From Bacteroidota bacterium (GTDB taxonomy: Bacteria; Bacteroidota; Ignavibacteria; UBA10030; UBA8401): 32,691 nt of DNA. Both the position numbers and the translations under genes were made by a program. The stretch covers positions 1 through 32,691 of the forward strand of contig WBUG01000036.1 of the NCBI GenBank assembly GCA_008933835.1. Direction: 5' to 3'. Under the pieces are notes generated by a model that was not told the DNA's origin, did no database searches, and was given only the letters and a program-made list of their open reading frames with translations. Of the stretch, positions 23,866-31,835 are shown in pieces (position 1 is the first letter of the stretch; each line of letters starts with the position of its first letter).

Positions 23866-24918
23866 ATGAGAACACAAGTACAAATATACATTTATGCAAT
23901 AGCGCTCTTTGTAGGTTTACACTGCAAAGATGAAACCCTTCCCCCATGCACCGACTGCCCGCAACAGGTTGATACGACCAGCCACGACTTTACTTTTTAT
24001 GTTGATACGCTTGGTGATGGGAATTCAAGTGTGTTAAAAGATATAGTTATTCTGAATGAGAAAACTATTTTCGCCGTGGGAAGTATCAACTTTAAGAATA
24101 GAAACGGAGAGTATGACCCCGACTCGTTTTACAACGTGGTAAAGTGGGTTGGAACAGATCGGATATTTTATAAATCCAATTCCTTTGAATTGAATTCTAT
24201 AATTTGTTTTTCTGAAGATGATTTGTGGGTTTTCACTTCTGCTCCATATCATTGGAACGGAAGCGCTTGGCAAGGTTTCGATATAACGGGGAAGTTCAAT
24301 GGTTCTGTTTCAAAAGTGTGGGGAGCATCAAACAAGAATTACTATATGATTGGAACAAATGGCTCTGTTGCGCATTACAACGGAAGTAATTGGATACCAA
24401 TTTCGACCGGCACAACGCTTGATTTCAAAGACATCTGGGGAGACAAGAATCCGACGACGGGAGAATACGAAATATATGCGGTTGCATCCAAAGGACCGTT
24501 TAGCACGGAGAGAAAGATCTTCCGTATTCAGGGAACAACGGCAACAGAAATATCAACAGATGGCATTCCATATAGTGCGAGCTGCATCTGGTTTACATCT
24601 CAAAAGCAGTACTATGTTGCAGGGGGAGGGATGTGGAAGAAAGATAATATTACGTCGAACACACCGTGGCAGTCATTTGAGAACGGAGTGACTCCATACT
24701 ACATATACGGAATGCGTGGTCAATCAGTAAACGATATTGTTGCGGTCGGGTCGTTCGGAGAGTTGCTGCATTACAACGGTACGTCATGGAAGAGTTTTAG
24801 AGATTTGCCCGGGTTCAATAATCTCGAATTGTATTCCGTCGATATTAAGGGGAATGTGCTCTGTGCCGTCGGGTACATCGGCAATCGGGCATGCGTGGTG
24901 AGGGGATATCGAAGATAA
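23866..24918 (+). CDS. Lipoprotein with WNG/YNG repeats, probable beta-propeller; AT-rich, foreign-looking
   Basis: A 350-residue protein with a lipoprotein-like signal ending at Cys20 (FVGLHC). The lipobox has His before Cys and is not canonical. The body repeats short units such as HWNGSAWQGF, HYNGSNWIPI and HYNGTSWKSF, spaced with strand-forming text like WGASNKNYYMIGTNG. This is typical of BNR/Kelch-like beta-propellers seen in this bacterial group. Base composition and codon use are clearly richer in A and T than every neighbour, and the gene is set between repeat-rich spacers, which suggests horizontal acquisition. The ATG at 23866 starts the signal; the frame is open upstream but that part is not protein-like. 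Function is unknown. Confidence 0.72.
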   Translation: MRTQVQIYIYAIALFVGLHCKDETLPPCTDCPQQVDTTSHDFTFYVDTLGDGNSSVLKDIVILNEKTIFAVGSINFKNRNGEYDPDSFYNVVKWVGTDRIFYKSNSFELNSIICFSEDDLWVFTSAPYHWNGSAWQGFDITGKFNGSVSKVWGASNKNYYMIGTNGSVAHYNGSNWIPISTGTTLDFKDIWGDKNPTTGEYEIYAVASKGPFSTERKIFRIQGTTATEISTDGIPYSASCIWFTSQKQYYVAGGGMWKKDNITSNTPWQSFENGVTPYYIYGMRGQSVNDIVAVGSFGELLHYNGTSWKSFRDLPGFNNLELYSVDIKGNVLCAVGYIGNRACVVRGYRR

Positions 24919-25112
24919 CGATGATATTCTCTAAAACGATCCCAACCCATTCCACATGGTATCAAGAATGCATTGCTCGATACAAGAAATTGCACCCGCA
25001 TCGTTGTAAACATTCGATATTCGTGCTCCCGAAGTAACGGTATCGGTGAAGATGGTTCTGACCTTCCCCCATATGATGTGCCAATGTTTAGTGTAGGTTT
25101 TCCGATTCAGGC

Positions 25113-25134
25113 ACCTGCCTGCCGGCAGGCAGGT
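25113..25134. repeat. Perfect 22-bp palindrome
   Basis: The sequence is its own reverse complement over 22 bp, made of CCTGCCTG, CCGG and CAGGCAGG with A/T ends. Such CTGCC-rich palindromes are a known type of scattered intergenic element in many bacterial genomes. Confidence 0.7.
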
Positions 25135-25183
25135 TGGCAGCTGAAGCTGATACAATTATTCTTGTGCCGGTGATCTATCGCTT

Positions 25184-25477
25184 CTAGATCCGTGCATCCT
25201 CTTCTTCGGTCTCCGCATCATACTTCTCACCATTGAACGATTCACCCTGAGTGTTCCATCGAACGATCCAATGTTTGCGTCCTCCGAAGGGCTCCCCACC
25301 AATTATTAACTGGACGTGACAAGGCTTCCGAGGGCGCAGGCATTCGATAGAGATTTGCGGTAATCGATCATGAGTATCAGATTCCTCGTCCCGGCAGACA
25401 ACGCCGGGCCTCGGAATGACACGAGGGGAAAGATACATACCGTCATTCCGAACGAGCATCATCGTGTCGCTTCGCAT
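25184..25477 (-). pseudogene. Possible gene remnant fused to a dispersed repeat
   Basis: The last 45 residues of this minus-strand frame (for example GGEPFGGRKHWIVRWNTQGE then a Glu-rich end) look like real protein text. The first 40 codons are translated from repeat-like DNA containing a GGCCCGGCGTTGTCTGCCGG-type inverted motif. I read it as the 3' end of an old gene cut by a repeat. The evidence is weak and the frame may be chance. Confidence 0.25.
25374..25460. repeat. Dispersed-repeat-like block
   Basis: The block holds the hairpin CCCGGCAGACAACGCCGGG and the oppositely oriented words TCGGAATGAC and GTCATTCCGA. The latter flank a central spacer and pair over 10 bp. This looks like a mobile palindromic element, but only one copy is seen here. 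Confidence 0.45.
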
Positions 25478-25517
25478 CGGAATGGATCAGCAGAATTTCG
25501 TTCTGGAATGAACGACA

Positions 25518-25543
25518 AAGGCGTCCCTTTTCGGAGACGCCTT
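25518..25543 (-). terminator. Terminator of the M28-pstS-like operon
   Basis: AAGGCGTC (25518-25525) and GACGCCTT (25536-25543) form a perfect stem extended by GG/CC pairs, about 33 nt after the stop of the PstS-like lipoprotein. On the minus strand it is followed by TTTGTCGTT. Confidence 0.65.
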
Positions 25544-25575
25544 CCTCGGTATCACTATTATAGAACGCATTGTTG

Positions 25576-26409
25576 CTACGGAACGTCGTAGAGCGGAATG
25601 TATCCGTTCTCCTTCACCACCCGCTGCCCTTCCGGACCGGTCACCCACTCCACGAACTTCTTCACCTCCCCGGCCGGAGGATGCACCGAATAGAGATAGA
25701 GGTACCGCGAAACGGGATACGCCCCGCTGCGCACGTTCTCCGCGGCCGGGGCGACGCCGTTCAGGGAGACGAAGGCGACGTTCTCCGCCACCGCGGGGGT
25801 GGAGTAACCGACCGCCCCGCTGTCCGCCGCCACCGCGGCCGCCAGCGCCCGCGCTCCCGCCGCGTTCCGCGCCGCCGCCGAAACGCTCCGTCCCGCCATC
25901 ACATGCTCGTCGAAGTAGAGATACGTGCCGGAGTTCGGCTCGCGCACCACCGGCGTGACGGGCCGGTCATCCCCTCCCGCCTGCCGCCAGTTCACGATCT
26001 CCCCCGCGAAGATCCCCCGCACCTGCTCCAGCGTCAGCGCCTTCACCGGATTCGACGGATGGACGACGATGCTCAGCGCGTCCCGCGCGCCGAGGATGGA
26101 GACGCCGACGGAGGAATGCCGCGCCGCCAGGCGGCCGGTCTCCTCCGTCGTCAGCGGCCGCGACGTGGCGCACAGTTCCACCCGTTCCTCCGTCATCGCG
26201 CGGATGCCGTCCGCACTCCCGCCCCCGTCCGCGCGGACGGAGACGCCGGGATGCGCCGACATGTACGCCTCGGCCCACCGCTGTACGAGCAGGGACATCG
26301 ATTCCGACCCCTTGATACGGATGACCGCTTCGTTCCGCGGCGCTCCCGTTCCGCATCCCGCCGCGAACAGCGCCAGCGCGGCGATGAACAGCCTTCCGTT
26401 CGTTCTCAT
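25576..26409 (-). CDS. pstS: PstS-like phosphate-binding lipoprotein, third copy
   Basis: The 277-residue protein is a PstS-family binding protein, but it differs from the two copies in the pst operon. It is a lipoprotein (lipobox AAGC, Cys19) and has diverged at key blocks: KGSESMSLL instead of KGSDTMVIL, GGGSADGIRAM instead of GGGSGTGISAL, and VREPNSGTYLYF for the SGTY block. The family tail GYIPL is kept. The start codon overlaps the stop of the M28 peptidase gene as ATGA (26406-26409), so it is translationally coupled to that gene and not to a transporter. It may bind phosphate weakly, bind another oxyanion, or act as a sensor or surface binder. Confidence 0.88.
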   Translation of the reverse strand: MRTNGRLFIAALALFAAGCGTGAPRNEAVIRIKGSESMSLLVQRWAEAYMSAHPGVSVRADGGGSADGIRAMTEERVELCATSRPLTTEETGRLAARHSSVGVSILGARDALSIVVHPSNPVKALTLEQVRGIFAGEIVNWRQAGGDDRPVTPVVREPNSGTYLYFDEHVMAGRSVSAAARNAAGARALAAAVAADSGAVGYSTPAVAENVAFVSLNGVAPAAENVRSGAYPVSRYLYLYSVHPPAGEVKKFVEWVTGPEGQRVVKENGYIPLYDVP

Positions 26410-28055
26410 CGTCGCTCCGCGTTCGTTCTGAGCCGTTCCTGCCGGAAGATGACGCCGGGCCGCCACTCCGGCACCGCATCGTCGTTCGCCAGGCGCAGCA
26501 CCAGCCGGCGGATGATGCCGGTGTGCTGCAGCGCCGCATCGAAGTTCAGCGGCTGCAACGCGTCGTCCTTCGGCGAATGGTACACCGAGTCGGACCATGC
26601 CGCGTACCGTTCGAGTCCGGCAGCGTACGCCGTCGTTTCGTACCGCAGTCCCTCCGCAACGAGCAGCGAGGGAATGCCCGCCTGCGCGAACAAGAACTGG
26701 TCCGATTTCCGGAACTGGTCCGGCCGGAAGAGGTCCGGCGGCAGTTCCTCCCGCGTCACGCCGCTCCCCTCCAGCGCGCGGTCCAGCGTCTCGCCCAGCG
26801 TGGAGAGTTCGGCGCCGATGCCGATGACGCTCCGCACCCGTTCGAAGAGCGAGAGACCGTCGATGTTGACGTTGGCGGCGGTGCGGTACAGCGGCACCGG
26901 TGGATGGAGACAGTAGTACTGCGAACCGAGGAACCCCCGCTCTTCGCCGGTGAGGAAGGCGATGAGCACGGAGCGGCGGAGTCCGTTCCGTTCCCGCTGC
27001 AGTACCCGCGCCAGCTCCAGCAGCGCCGCGGTGCCGCTCGCGTTGTCGACGAGTCCGTTGTACACCGAATCACCCTCCGCGGCCGGGCCGACGCCGAGAT
27101 GGTCGTAGTGCGCGGTGAGCAGCACGTACGAGCCGCGCAGCACGGGATCGCTCCCGTCGATGACGCCGATGACGTTCGACGCCGGAACGTCCCGCTCAAT
27201 GAAGCGCCCCTGGAAGCTCACCATCATCGGCAGGTCGAAGCTCCGCATCGTCCCCTGCCGGTCGAACGCGGTCACGTCGTCGTACGAGTACGGCGCCTGG
27301 GAGAAGAGGAAGGGACCGAGCTTCGGGTTGAGCATGGCGTTGAAGTTCTCGGACGGGGTCACCACCGGACGCATCTCTTCGAACCGGAAGTGCCGCTGCT
27401 GTTCGTACCAGTCGTCGAGCGAGCGGTCGTTGGGGTTCGGCAGCAGGACGCTGCCGCGCGCGCCGCGGGCGAGAGCGATGCGCTGCTTCAGCGTGAACTC
27501 GGCGTGCACCGTGCTCCGCTCCCCGTCGAAGTACGTATCGTCGTCGGAGCGCGGTTCGCCGGTGAGGAACACCACCACGGCGTTCCGCACGTCGATGTCC
27601 CGGTAGTCGTTGTAGTCGTACTCCGGCGCGATGATGCCGTAGCCGACGAAGACCATGCGCGCCGGCAGCGGGATGAACGTCTGCGCGCCGGAGGAGAAGA
27701 GGACGTAATCCTCCTGCAGCCGGAGGGCGTACGCGTCGCGCGGCGCGAAGAGGCGCAGGTCGCTCTCCTCCCCCGCCCGGCTGCCGTGCACCGGAAAGGT
27801 CTGGAAGTACGACGGCAGGGAGGGGAGCGGCGCCACGCCGTACCGTTCCAGTTCGGCGCGGAGATACTCCGCCGCCGCCTGGATGCCGGGCGAACCGACG
27901 GCGCGCCCCTGCAGCGAATCGTGCGCCAGCGTCAGCATGTGCCGCCGCAGCGCATCGGCGGAAAGACCGTCGCCGGTCTGCGCTGTGCCGTTCAAGACGA
28001 ACACCATCGTCAGCGATGCGACGAAAAGGATGATATGTCTGGTACGTTCAGGCAT
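26406..28055 (-). CDS. Exported M28-family zinc peptidase with PA-type insert
   Basis: The 549-residue protein has an N-terminal signal segment (RHIILFVASLTMVFVLNGTAQ). A PA-type domain lies in the first half (about 120-290). The zinc-binding catalytic part is intact in order: TAHYDHLG (His, Asp), GLVDNASGTAALLELA (Asp bridging), TGEERGFLGS (Glu pair), NVNIDG (Asp) and VYHSPKDD (His). Proteins of this type are aminopeptidases or related exopeptidases acting outside the cytoplasm. The ATG at 28055 is chosen because it starts the signal; the earlier frame is arginine-rich and runs into the terminator of the upstream gene. The gene is coupled by overlap to the third PstS-like gene. Confidence 0.92.
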   Translation of the reverse strand: MPERTRHIILFVASLTMVFVLNGTAQTGDGLSADALRRHMLTLAHDSLQGRAVGSPGIQAAAEYLRAELERYGVAPLPSLPSYFQTFPVHGSRAGEESDLRLFAPRDAYALRLQEDYVLFSSGAQTFIPLPARMVFVGYGIIAPEYDYNDYRDIDVRNAVVVFLTGEPRSDDDTYFDGERSTVHAEFTLKQRIALARGARGSVLLPNPNDRSLDDWYEQQRHFRFEEMRPVVTPSENFNAMLNPKLGPFLFSQAPYSYDDVTAFDRQGTMRSFDLPMMVSFQGRFIERDVPASNVIGVIDGSDPVLRGSYVLLTAHYDHLGVGPAAEGDSVYNGLVDNASGTAALLELARVLQRERNGLRRSVLIAFLTGEERGFLGSQYYCLHPPVPLYRTAANVNIDGLSLFERVRSVIGIGAELSTLGETLDRALEGSGVTREELPPDLFRPDQFRKSDQFLFAQAGIPSLLVAEGLRYETTAYAAGLERYAAWSDSVYHSPKDDALQPLNFDAALQHTGIIRRLVLRLANDDAVPEWRPGVIFRQERLRTNAERR

Positions 28056-28084
28056 GCAGTTCGAACACCCGATAAAATACGATA

Positions 28085-28110
28085 ATTCCCGGCGAGGCGG
28101 AACCGGGAAT
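28085..28110. repeat. Inverted repeat in the leader of the M28 gene
   Basis: ATTCCCGG and CCGGGAAT form a perfect 8-bp stem around a 10-nt loop, between the upstream terminator and the M28 start. It could be an operator or an mRNA leader hairpin. Confidence 0.4.
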
Positions 28111-28126
28111 CGGCGGCCTCGGAACG

Positions 28127-28160
28127 AAAAAGCCCCGAACGACACGTTCGTTCGGGGCTT
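28127..28160 (-). terminator. Terminator of the second T9SS gene
   Basis: AAGCCCCGAACGA (28130-28142) and TCGTTCGGGGCTT (28148-28160) form a perfect 13-bp stem with a 5-nt loop. On the minus strand five T residues follow (28127-28131). It stands about 20 nt after the stop codon. Confidence 0.92.
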
Positions 28161-28181
28161 TCGCTGTGCGGGGGACGAAGT

Positions 28182-29816
28182 TCATTTCAGCAGCAGCATT
28201 TTCTTCACGACGGTCGTGCCGCCGACGGAGAGGCGGTAGAAATAGACGCCTCCGGGGTGCGCGCCGGCGTCCCAGTCCGCCTGATACGTGCCGCTGGCGA
28301 CCGGTCCGTTCACGAGGTCCGCCGCCTTTTTCCCGAGCACGTCGAAGACCTCCAGCCGCACCGGATACGGAGCGCCGAGGTCCGGCACCGTGTAGACGAT
28401 GCGCGTGACGGGATTGAACGGATTGGGATAGTTCTGCGTCAACTCCACGAACTGCGGCACCGGAGGCGGTTCCGGCGGAGGGGGCGGCGTATCGTACGTC
28501 GTGTACCGGTCGTTAAAGAACTCCTGCACCAGGTCCGCGGACTGCCGGAGTCGCGTGATGCTGTTGAGGTGATCGCTCCCCCGCGTGATGATGATGGCCG
28601 CTTCGACCATCTGCGTATCCCCCGGCGCCAGCGTCATCGGTCCCGTCGACATCACGCAGCGAACGTCACGCCCTTTGAACGACGAATCGAGCTGCACCCA
28701 CCCCGTTCCGGTGACCGGGTCTCCGGCGAGCGGATACCGTGTGACCGAACCGGTCGATGGATCCGCATACGGTTTTCTCCACAACGATAATCCCTTCAGG
28801 AGAGTGTACGGATCAAATGGAGGCGGATCACAATCAAAGCAAAATGGGTAGATCATCGGGTTGAAGGCGTACAGCGGAAGGACGGAGGAGCCGGAAACCG
28901 GTCCTGTTTGTTGTGGTGTCCGCATGAAGCTCACGCCGAGCGCCGGCGGGGCCTTCCCGTATCCCGAAGCTCCTTTATCGGAATCGTTGGCGTTATACAC
29001 GTACATCATCCGCCGCAGTGTATCGATGCCGACGCAGTCGTCATTCGCATCGCCGAGGTCCGGATCCATCCATATGCCGAAGAAGGCGTCGTCGTAGTGG
29101 GCGTCGGACTTGTTGATGACCTTCCAGCGGAGGAACATCACGTCCCGCAGGAAGGACACGGTGTTGAACCCGAAGTACGTCGCCTGCACTTCCACTCCCA
29201 TCGGCTCGGTCTTTGCGACCGTGAGGTGCGGTGCGGCGCGTCCGTCATTGTACACGCACCAGAGCGTCTGCCCCCCGGTGATGTGCGGCCGATCGATGCC
29301 GGCGTCCCACACGCCGTTCCCGTTCCGGTCCTCGTACGGCGCGCCGAGGTCGCCGGGCCACTCGCGGAAGTCGCGAGCCATGGTGTCCCCGGCATTCACT
29401 TTATACACACGGTATCGTTCGGAATTCGGATTCGCGAGCTTCAGCGTGTCGTTCGCCGCCGAATGGAACACACCGTTGATGGTGCCCGGAAGGTACTCCG
29501 ATTGGTAATCTTGTACCGCGGTCCGGACCTGACCGGTCGGCCGGTGGATGCCGGCGAGCCAGATACCGGCGGTGTAGATGGCGCTCTTCGGGCTCCCTTT
29601 GGGCCAGAAGAATCCGGAGCTGTTCGTGCGCTGATAATCGGCGAAGGGACCGGTGTTGTTCAGCGTGCAATGGATATTGTTGAGGTCAAAGAACTCCCAG
29701 CGGTACGAAGGGAGCGACGGTGTAGCCTGTTTGGTCAGAACAGGTTTCGCCTGTTGGGGTATGGTCGACCCGGAGAGGAGGAAAAGGAATGCGGCGATAG
29801 CGGCGATGCGTTTCAT
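28182..29816 (-). CDS. T9SS-exported protein of unknown function
   Basis: The 544-residue protein has a signal peptide (MKRIAAIAAFLFLLSGSTIPQQ) and a type-A T9SS sorting domain at the end (from about residue 460, QNYPNPFNPVTRIVYTVP to VVKKMLLLK). A Pro-rich linker (PPPPPEPPPVP) precedes that domain. The body contains the block IYTAGIWLAGIHRPTGQVRT near residue 80 and the acidic text WPGDLGAPYEDRNGNGVWDAG, features of a large family of surface proteins in this phylum whose role is not known. The start at 29816 is preferred because AGGAG lies eight bases before it; an ATG two codons earlier lies too close to it. A strong terminator follows the gene. Confidence 0.88.
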   Translation of the reverse strand: MKRIAAIAAFLFLLSGSTIPQQAKPVLTKQATPSLPSYRWEFFDLNNIHCTLNNTGPFADYQRTNSSGFFWPKGSPKSAIYTAGIWLAGIHRPTGQVRTAVQDYQSEYLPGTINGVFHSAANDTLKLANPNSERYRVYKVNAGDTMARDFREWPGDLGAPYEDRNGNGVWDAGIDRPHITGGQTLWCVYNDGRAAPHLTVAKTEPMGVEVQATYFGFNTVSFLRDVMFLRWKVINKSDAHYDDAFFGIWMDPDLGDANDDCVGIDTLRRMMYVYNANDSDKGASGYGKAPPALGVSFMRTPQQTGPVSGSSVLPLYAFNPMIYPFCFDCDPPPFDPYTLLKGLSLWRKPYADPSTGSVTRYPLAGDPVTGTGWVQLDSSFKGRDVRCVMSTGPMTLAPGDTQMVEAAIIITRGSDHLNSITRLRQSADLVQEFFNDRYTTYDTPPPPPEPPPVPQFVELTQNYPNPFNPVTRIVYTVPDLGAPYPVRLEVFDVLGKKAADLVNGPVASGTYQADWDAGAHPGGVYFYRLSVGGTTVVKKMLLLK

Positions 29817-29892
29817 AGGCATCACTCCTGAACGTGGGGAACGGCGGGCACCGGTCGGGTCAATGTACTCATTCTCCACGCCGTTGTAAACA

Positions 29893-29929
29893 GAACGGCC
29901 GCCGTCCGCATTGCGAACGACGGCCGTTC
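29893..29929 (-). terminator. Terminator of msrA
   Basis: GAACGGCCG (29893-29901) and CGGCCGTTC (29921-29929) form a 9-bp stem; on the minus strand TGTTT follows. It lies 60 nt after the msrA stop and 76 nt before the start of the next gene. Confidence 0.6.
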
Positions 29930-29988
29930 CATACCATCTTCTCTGAATTACGCTCGACTCTTTCTTTGTGTCTTTGTGTGAGCCGGTA

Positions 29989-30615
29989 TCACTCCTTCTT
30001 CAGTTTGCCGCTGAACTCCTTTTTGAACTTGCTCAGCTTCGGATTGATGACCATCATGCAGTACGGCTTGTACTGGTTCTGGTTGTAGTAGTTCTGATGG
30101 TAGTTCTCCGCCCTGTAGAAGGCGCTGTACGGCGCGATCTCGGTGACGATGGGATCGTCCCACACCTTCGCCGCGTCCGTCTCCTTGAGCACCTGTTCGG
30201 CGGTGCGGCGCTGGGCGTCGCTGTGGAAGAAGATGGCGGAACGGTACTGCGTGCCGGCGTCCGCCCCCTGCCGGTTGAGCGTGGTGGGGTCGTGCGTGCG
30301 GAAGAAGACCTCCAGCAGCTCCTTGTAGGAGAGCTTCGCGGGGTCGAACGTCACCTGCACCACTTCGGCGTGTCCCGTTTCGCCGGTGCAGACCTCCTCG
30401 TACGTCGGGTCTGCCGTGGTGCCGCCGCTGTAGCCGGACTCCACCTTCTCCACCCCTTCCAGACGCTGGAAGACCGCCTCCACGCACCAGAAACATCCGG
30501 CGCCGAGCGTCGCCGTTTCTTTGCTCATCGTCGTCCCTTTCTTCATCGTCGTGGTCTGCCCCTGTGCGGTCCACACCGCCGCGAAGAGCATCATCAATGT
30601 CAACAATCTGCGCAT
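29989..30615 (-). CDS. msrA: Exported peptide methionine sulfoxide reductase A
   Basis: The 208-residue protein is MsrA with an N-terminal signal segment (MRRLLTLMMLFAAVWTAQGQ). The catalytic motif GCFWC is at residues 40-44, with Cys41 as the active cysteine, followed by the family blocks GYSGG, YEEVCTGETGHAEVV and YHQNYY. The enzyme repairs S-oxidised methionine residues. The signal suggests that it does so in the periplasm. The ATG at 30615 has AAGGAGGG in front, so I prefer it over an upstream in-frame codon. Internal ATG codons (residues 24 and 30) could give a cytoplasmic form. No MsrB domain is fused or adjacent. Confidence 0.94.
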   Translation of the reverse strand: MRRLLTLMMLFAAVWTAQGQTTTMKKGTTMSKETATLGAGCFWCVEAVFQRLEGVEKVESGYSGGTTADPTYEEVCTGETGHAEVVQVTFDPAKLSYKELLEVFFRTHDPTTLNRQGADAGTQYRSAIFFHSDAQRRTAEQVLKETDAAKVWDDPIVTEIAPYSAFYRAENYHQNYYNQNQYKPYCMMVINPKLSKFKKEFSGKLKKE

Positions 30616-30674
30616 GGTTCCCTCCTTCACTGTGAGAACACCGGCGGAGCGGTGAAAAGTTCGAGGGGGAAAGA

Positions 30675-30738
30675 ATTGATTCATTGCATCATTGATTCAT
30701 CGGCTCAATGGATCAATGAACCGATGAATCAATGAACC
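30675..30738. repeat. Octamer repeat block with a 15-bp inverted repeat
   Basis: Eight successive 8-nt words, mostly ending in CA (TTGATTCA, TTGCATCA, TTGATTCA, TCGGCTCA, ATGGATCA and so on), fill the gap between aguA and msrA. TCATTGATTCATCGG (30689-30703) and its exact complement (30721-30735) form a perfect 15-bp hairpin with a 17-nt loop. Confidence 0.7.
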
Positions 30739-30753
30739 AATCCCCTTTTTCCT

Positions 30754-31791
30754 CTATACGAGCGGTTCCTGCTGGCTGATGCAGTGGAGCGTGCCGAGTC
30801 CCCACACCAGGTCCACGCAGTCGACGCCGATGACCGCACGGTCCGGGAAGCAGGACTGCAGGATGTTCAGCGCCTTCAGGTCGTTGGGATGGTTGAACAC
30901 CGGAACGATGACGAAACCGTTGCCGATGAGGAAGTTGGCGTAGCTGGCCGGGAGCCGCTGGCCGTCGTAGGCGACGTGACCCGGCATCGGCAGTTCGACG
31001 ATGCGGAACGGCCGGCCGTGACGGTCCGTGAGCGTGCGGAGCAGCGCGAGGTTCTCCTGCAGCACCTCGTAGTTCTCGTCCTGCGGGTCCTCCTCCACGC
31101 ACGTCACGATGGTGGAGGGATCGGTGAAGCGCGCCAGGTCGTCGATGTGCCCGTCCGTGTCGTCCCCCGCGATGCCGTCGTTGAGCCAGAGGACCTTCTC
31201 CTGTCCGTAGTACTCCCGCAGGTACTCCTCGATCTGCTCCTGGGTCAGGTGCGGATTGCGGTTCTTGTTCAGCAGGCACGCGCGCGTGGTGAGCAGGCAT
31301 CCGTCGCCGTTCACGTCGATGGCGCCCCCCTCCATCACGATGCCGGGATAGTACACCGGGACCTTGTAGTGCTCCGCGATGCGTGTCGGAACGTCGTCGT
31401 CCAGGTCGAACGGCGGATACTTGCCCCCCCACGCATTGTAGCCCCAGTCCACGATGGCCTTCTTCTCTTTCGCGGCGGGATTGACGACGAAGGCGGGACC
31501 GTGGTCCCGGCACCAGGCGTCGTTGGTGGGGATGATATAGAGCGTGAACCGCTCCGGCGGCACTCCGGCGAGGGTCAGCCGGGAGGTGACGTCGTCGAAC
31601 ATCTCCCGGTCCTTCACGTTGATGTTCACATGCTGGAACCGCGCGATGGTGCGGACGATGTTGGTGTAGATGTGCGGGACCGGCTCGAACTTGTCGGGCC
31701 ACGATTCGAGCTTGTGGGCCCACGACAGCCACGTGGCCGCCTGCGGCTCCCACTCGGCGGGGAAACGGTAACCGTGTTGTTTCGGAGTCAT
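30754..31791 (-). CDS. aguA: Agmatine deiminase
   Basis: The 345-residue protein belongs to the agmatine deiminase/peptidyl-arginine deiminase family. Motifs in order are PTNDAWCRDHGP, the acidic EGGAIDVNGDG, DDTDGHIDD, and the catalytic cysteine near the end in GLGTLHCISQQEP. It converts agmatine to N-carbamoylputrescine and ammonia. The next step enzyme is encoded upstream (AguB), so the two form the arginine-decarboxylase-linked route to putrescine. I chose the ATG at 31791; a TTG at 31803 is also in frame but lies inside the repeat. Between aguB and aguA an S23-type gene and repeats are inserted, which may weaken operon coupling. Confidence 0.95.
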   Translation of the reverse strand: MTPKQHGYRFPAEWEPQAATWLSWAHKLESWPDKFEPVPHIYTNIVRTIARFQHVNINVKDREMFDDVTSRLTLAGVPPERFTLYIIPTNDAWCRDHGPAFVVNPAAKEKKAIVDWGYNAWGGKYPPFDLDDDVPTRIAEHYKVPVYYPGIVMEGGAIDVNGDGCLLTTRACLLNKNRNPHLTQEQIEEYLREYYGQEKVLWLNDGIAGDDTDGHIDDLARFTDPSTIVTCVEEDPQDENYEVLQENLALLRTLTDRHGRPFRIVELPMPGHVAYDGQRLPASYANFLIGNGFVIVPVFNHPNDLKALNILQSCFPDRAVIGVDCVDLVWGLGTLHCISQQEPLV

Positions 31792-31796
31792 TTCAA

Positions 31797-31820
31797 TGAT
31801 CAATCAACAATGAACAATGA
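31797..31820. repeat. Left heptamer repeat flanking the S23-type gene
   Basis: TGATCAATC and ACAATGAACAATGA (31807-31820) lie just outside the aguA start. The 14-bp word is repeated in inverted orientation at 32246-32259, on the other side of the S23-type gene. The units run as AACAATG heptamers. Confidence 0.65.
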
Positions 31821-31835
31821 ACGATCGAGCGTGAA

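Larger units (their letters stand above)
24919..25575. other. Gene-poor stretch with repeats and degenerate coding remnants
   Basis: This 657-nt region has no convincing complete gene. It contains a perfect 22-bp palindrome (25113-25134), a protein-like minus-strand fragment that ends near 25184, and a dispersed-repeat-like block at about 25374-25460. A terminator for the next leftward operon lies at its right end. Short open frames on the minus strand at 24931-25155 look partly protein-like but run through the palindrome. Confidence 0.6.

Noticed and set aside
24931-25155. Minus-strand frame with protein-like text next to the 22-bp palindrome
   Set aside because: It runs through the palindrome, all three phases look similarly protein-like, and no start signal is seen; not called as a gene.
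26523-28085. Long plus-strand frame opposite the M28 peptidase
   Set aside because: Antisense shadow; the minus-strand frame has all zinc ligands in order.
30713-31753. Minus-strand frame overlapping aguA in another phase
   Set aside because: Pro/Arg/His-rich text, while the other phase encodes a complete agmatine deiminase with its catalytic cysteine.
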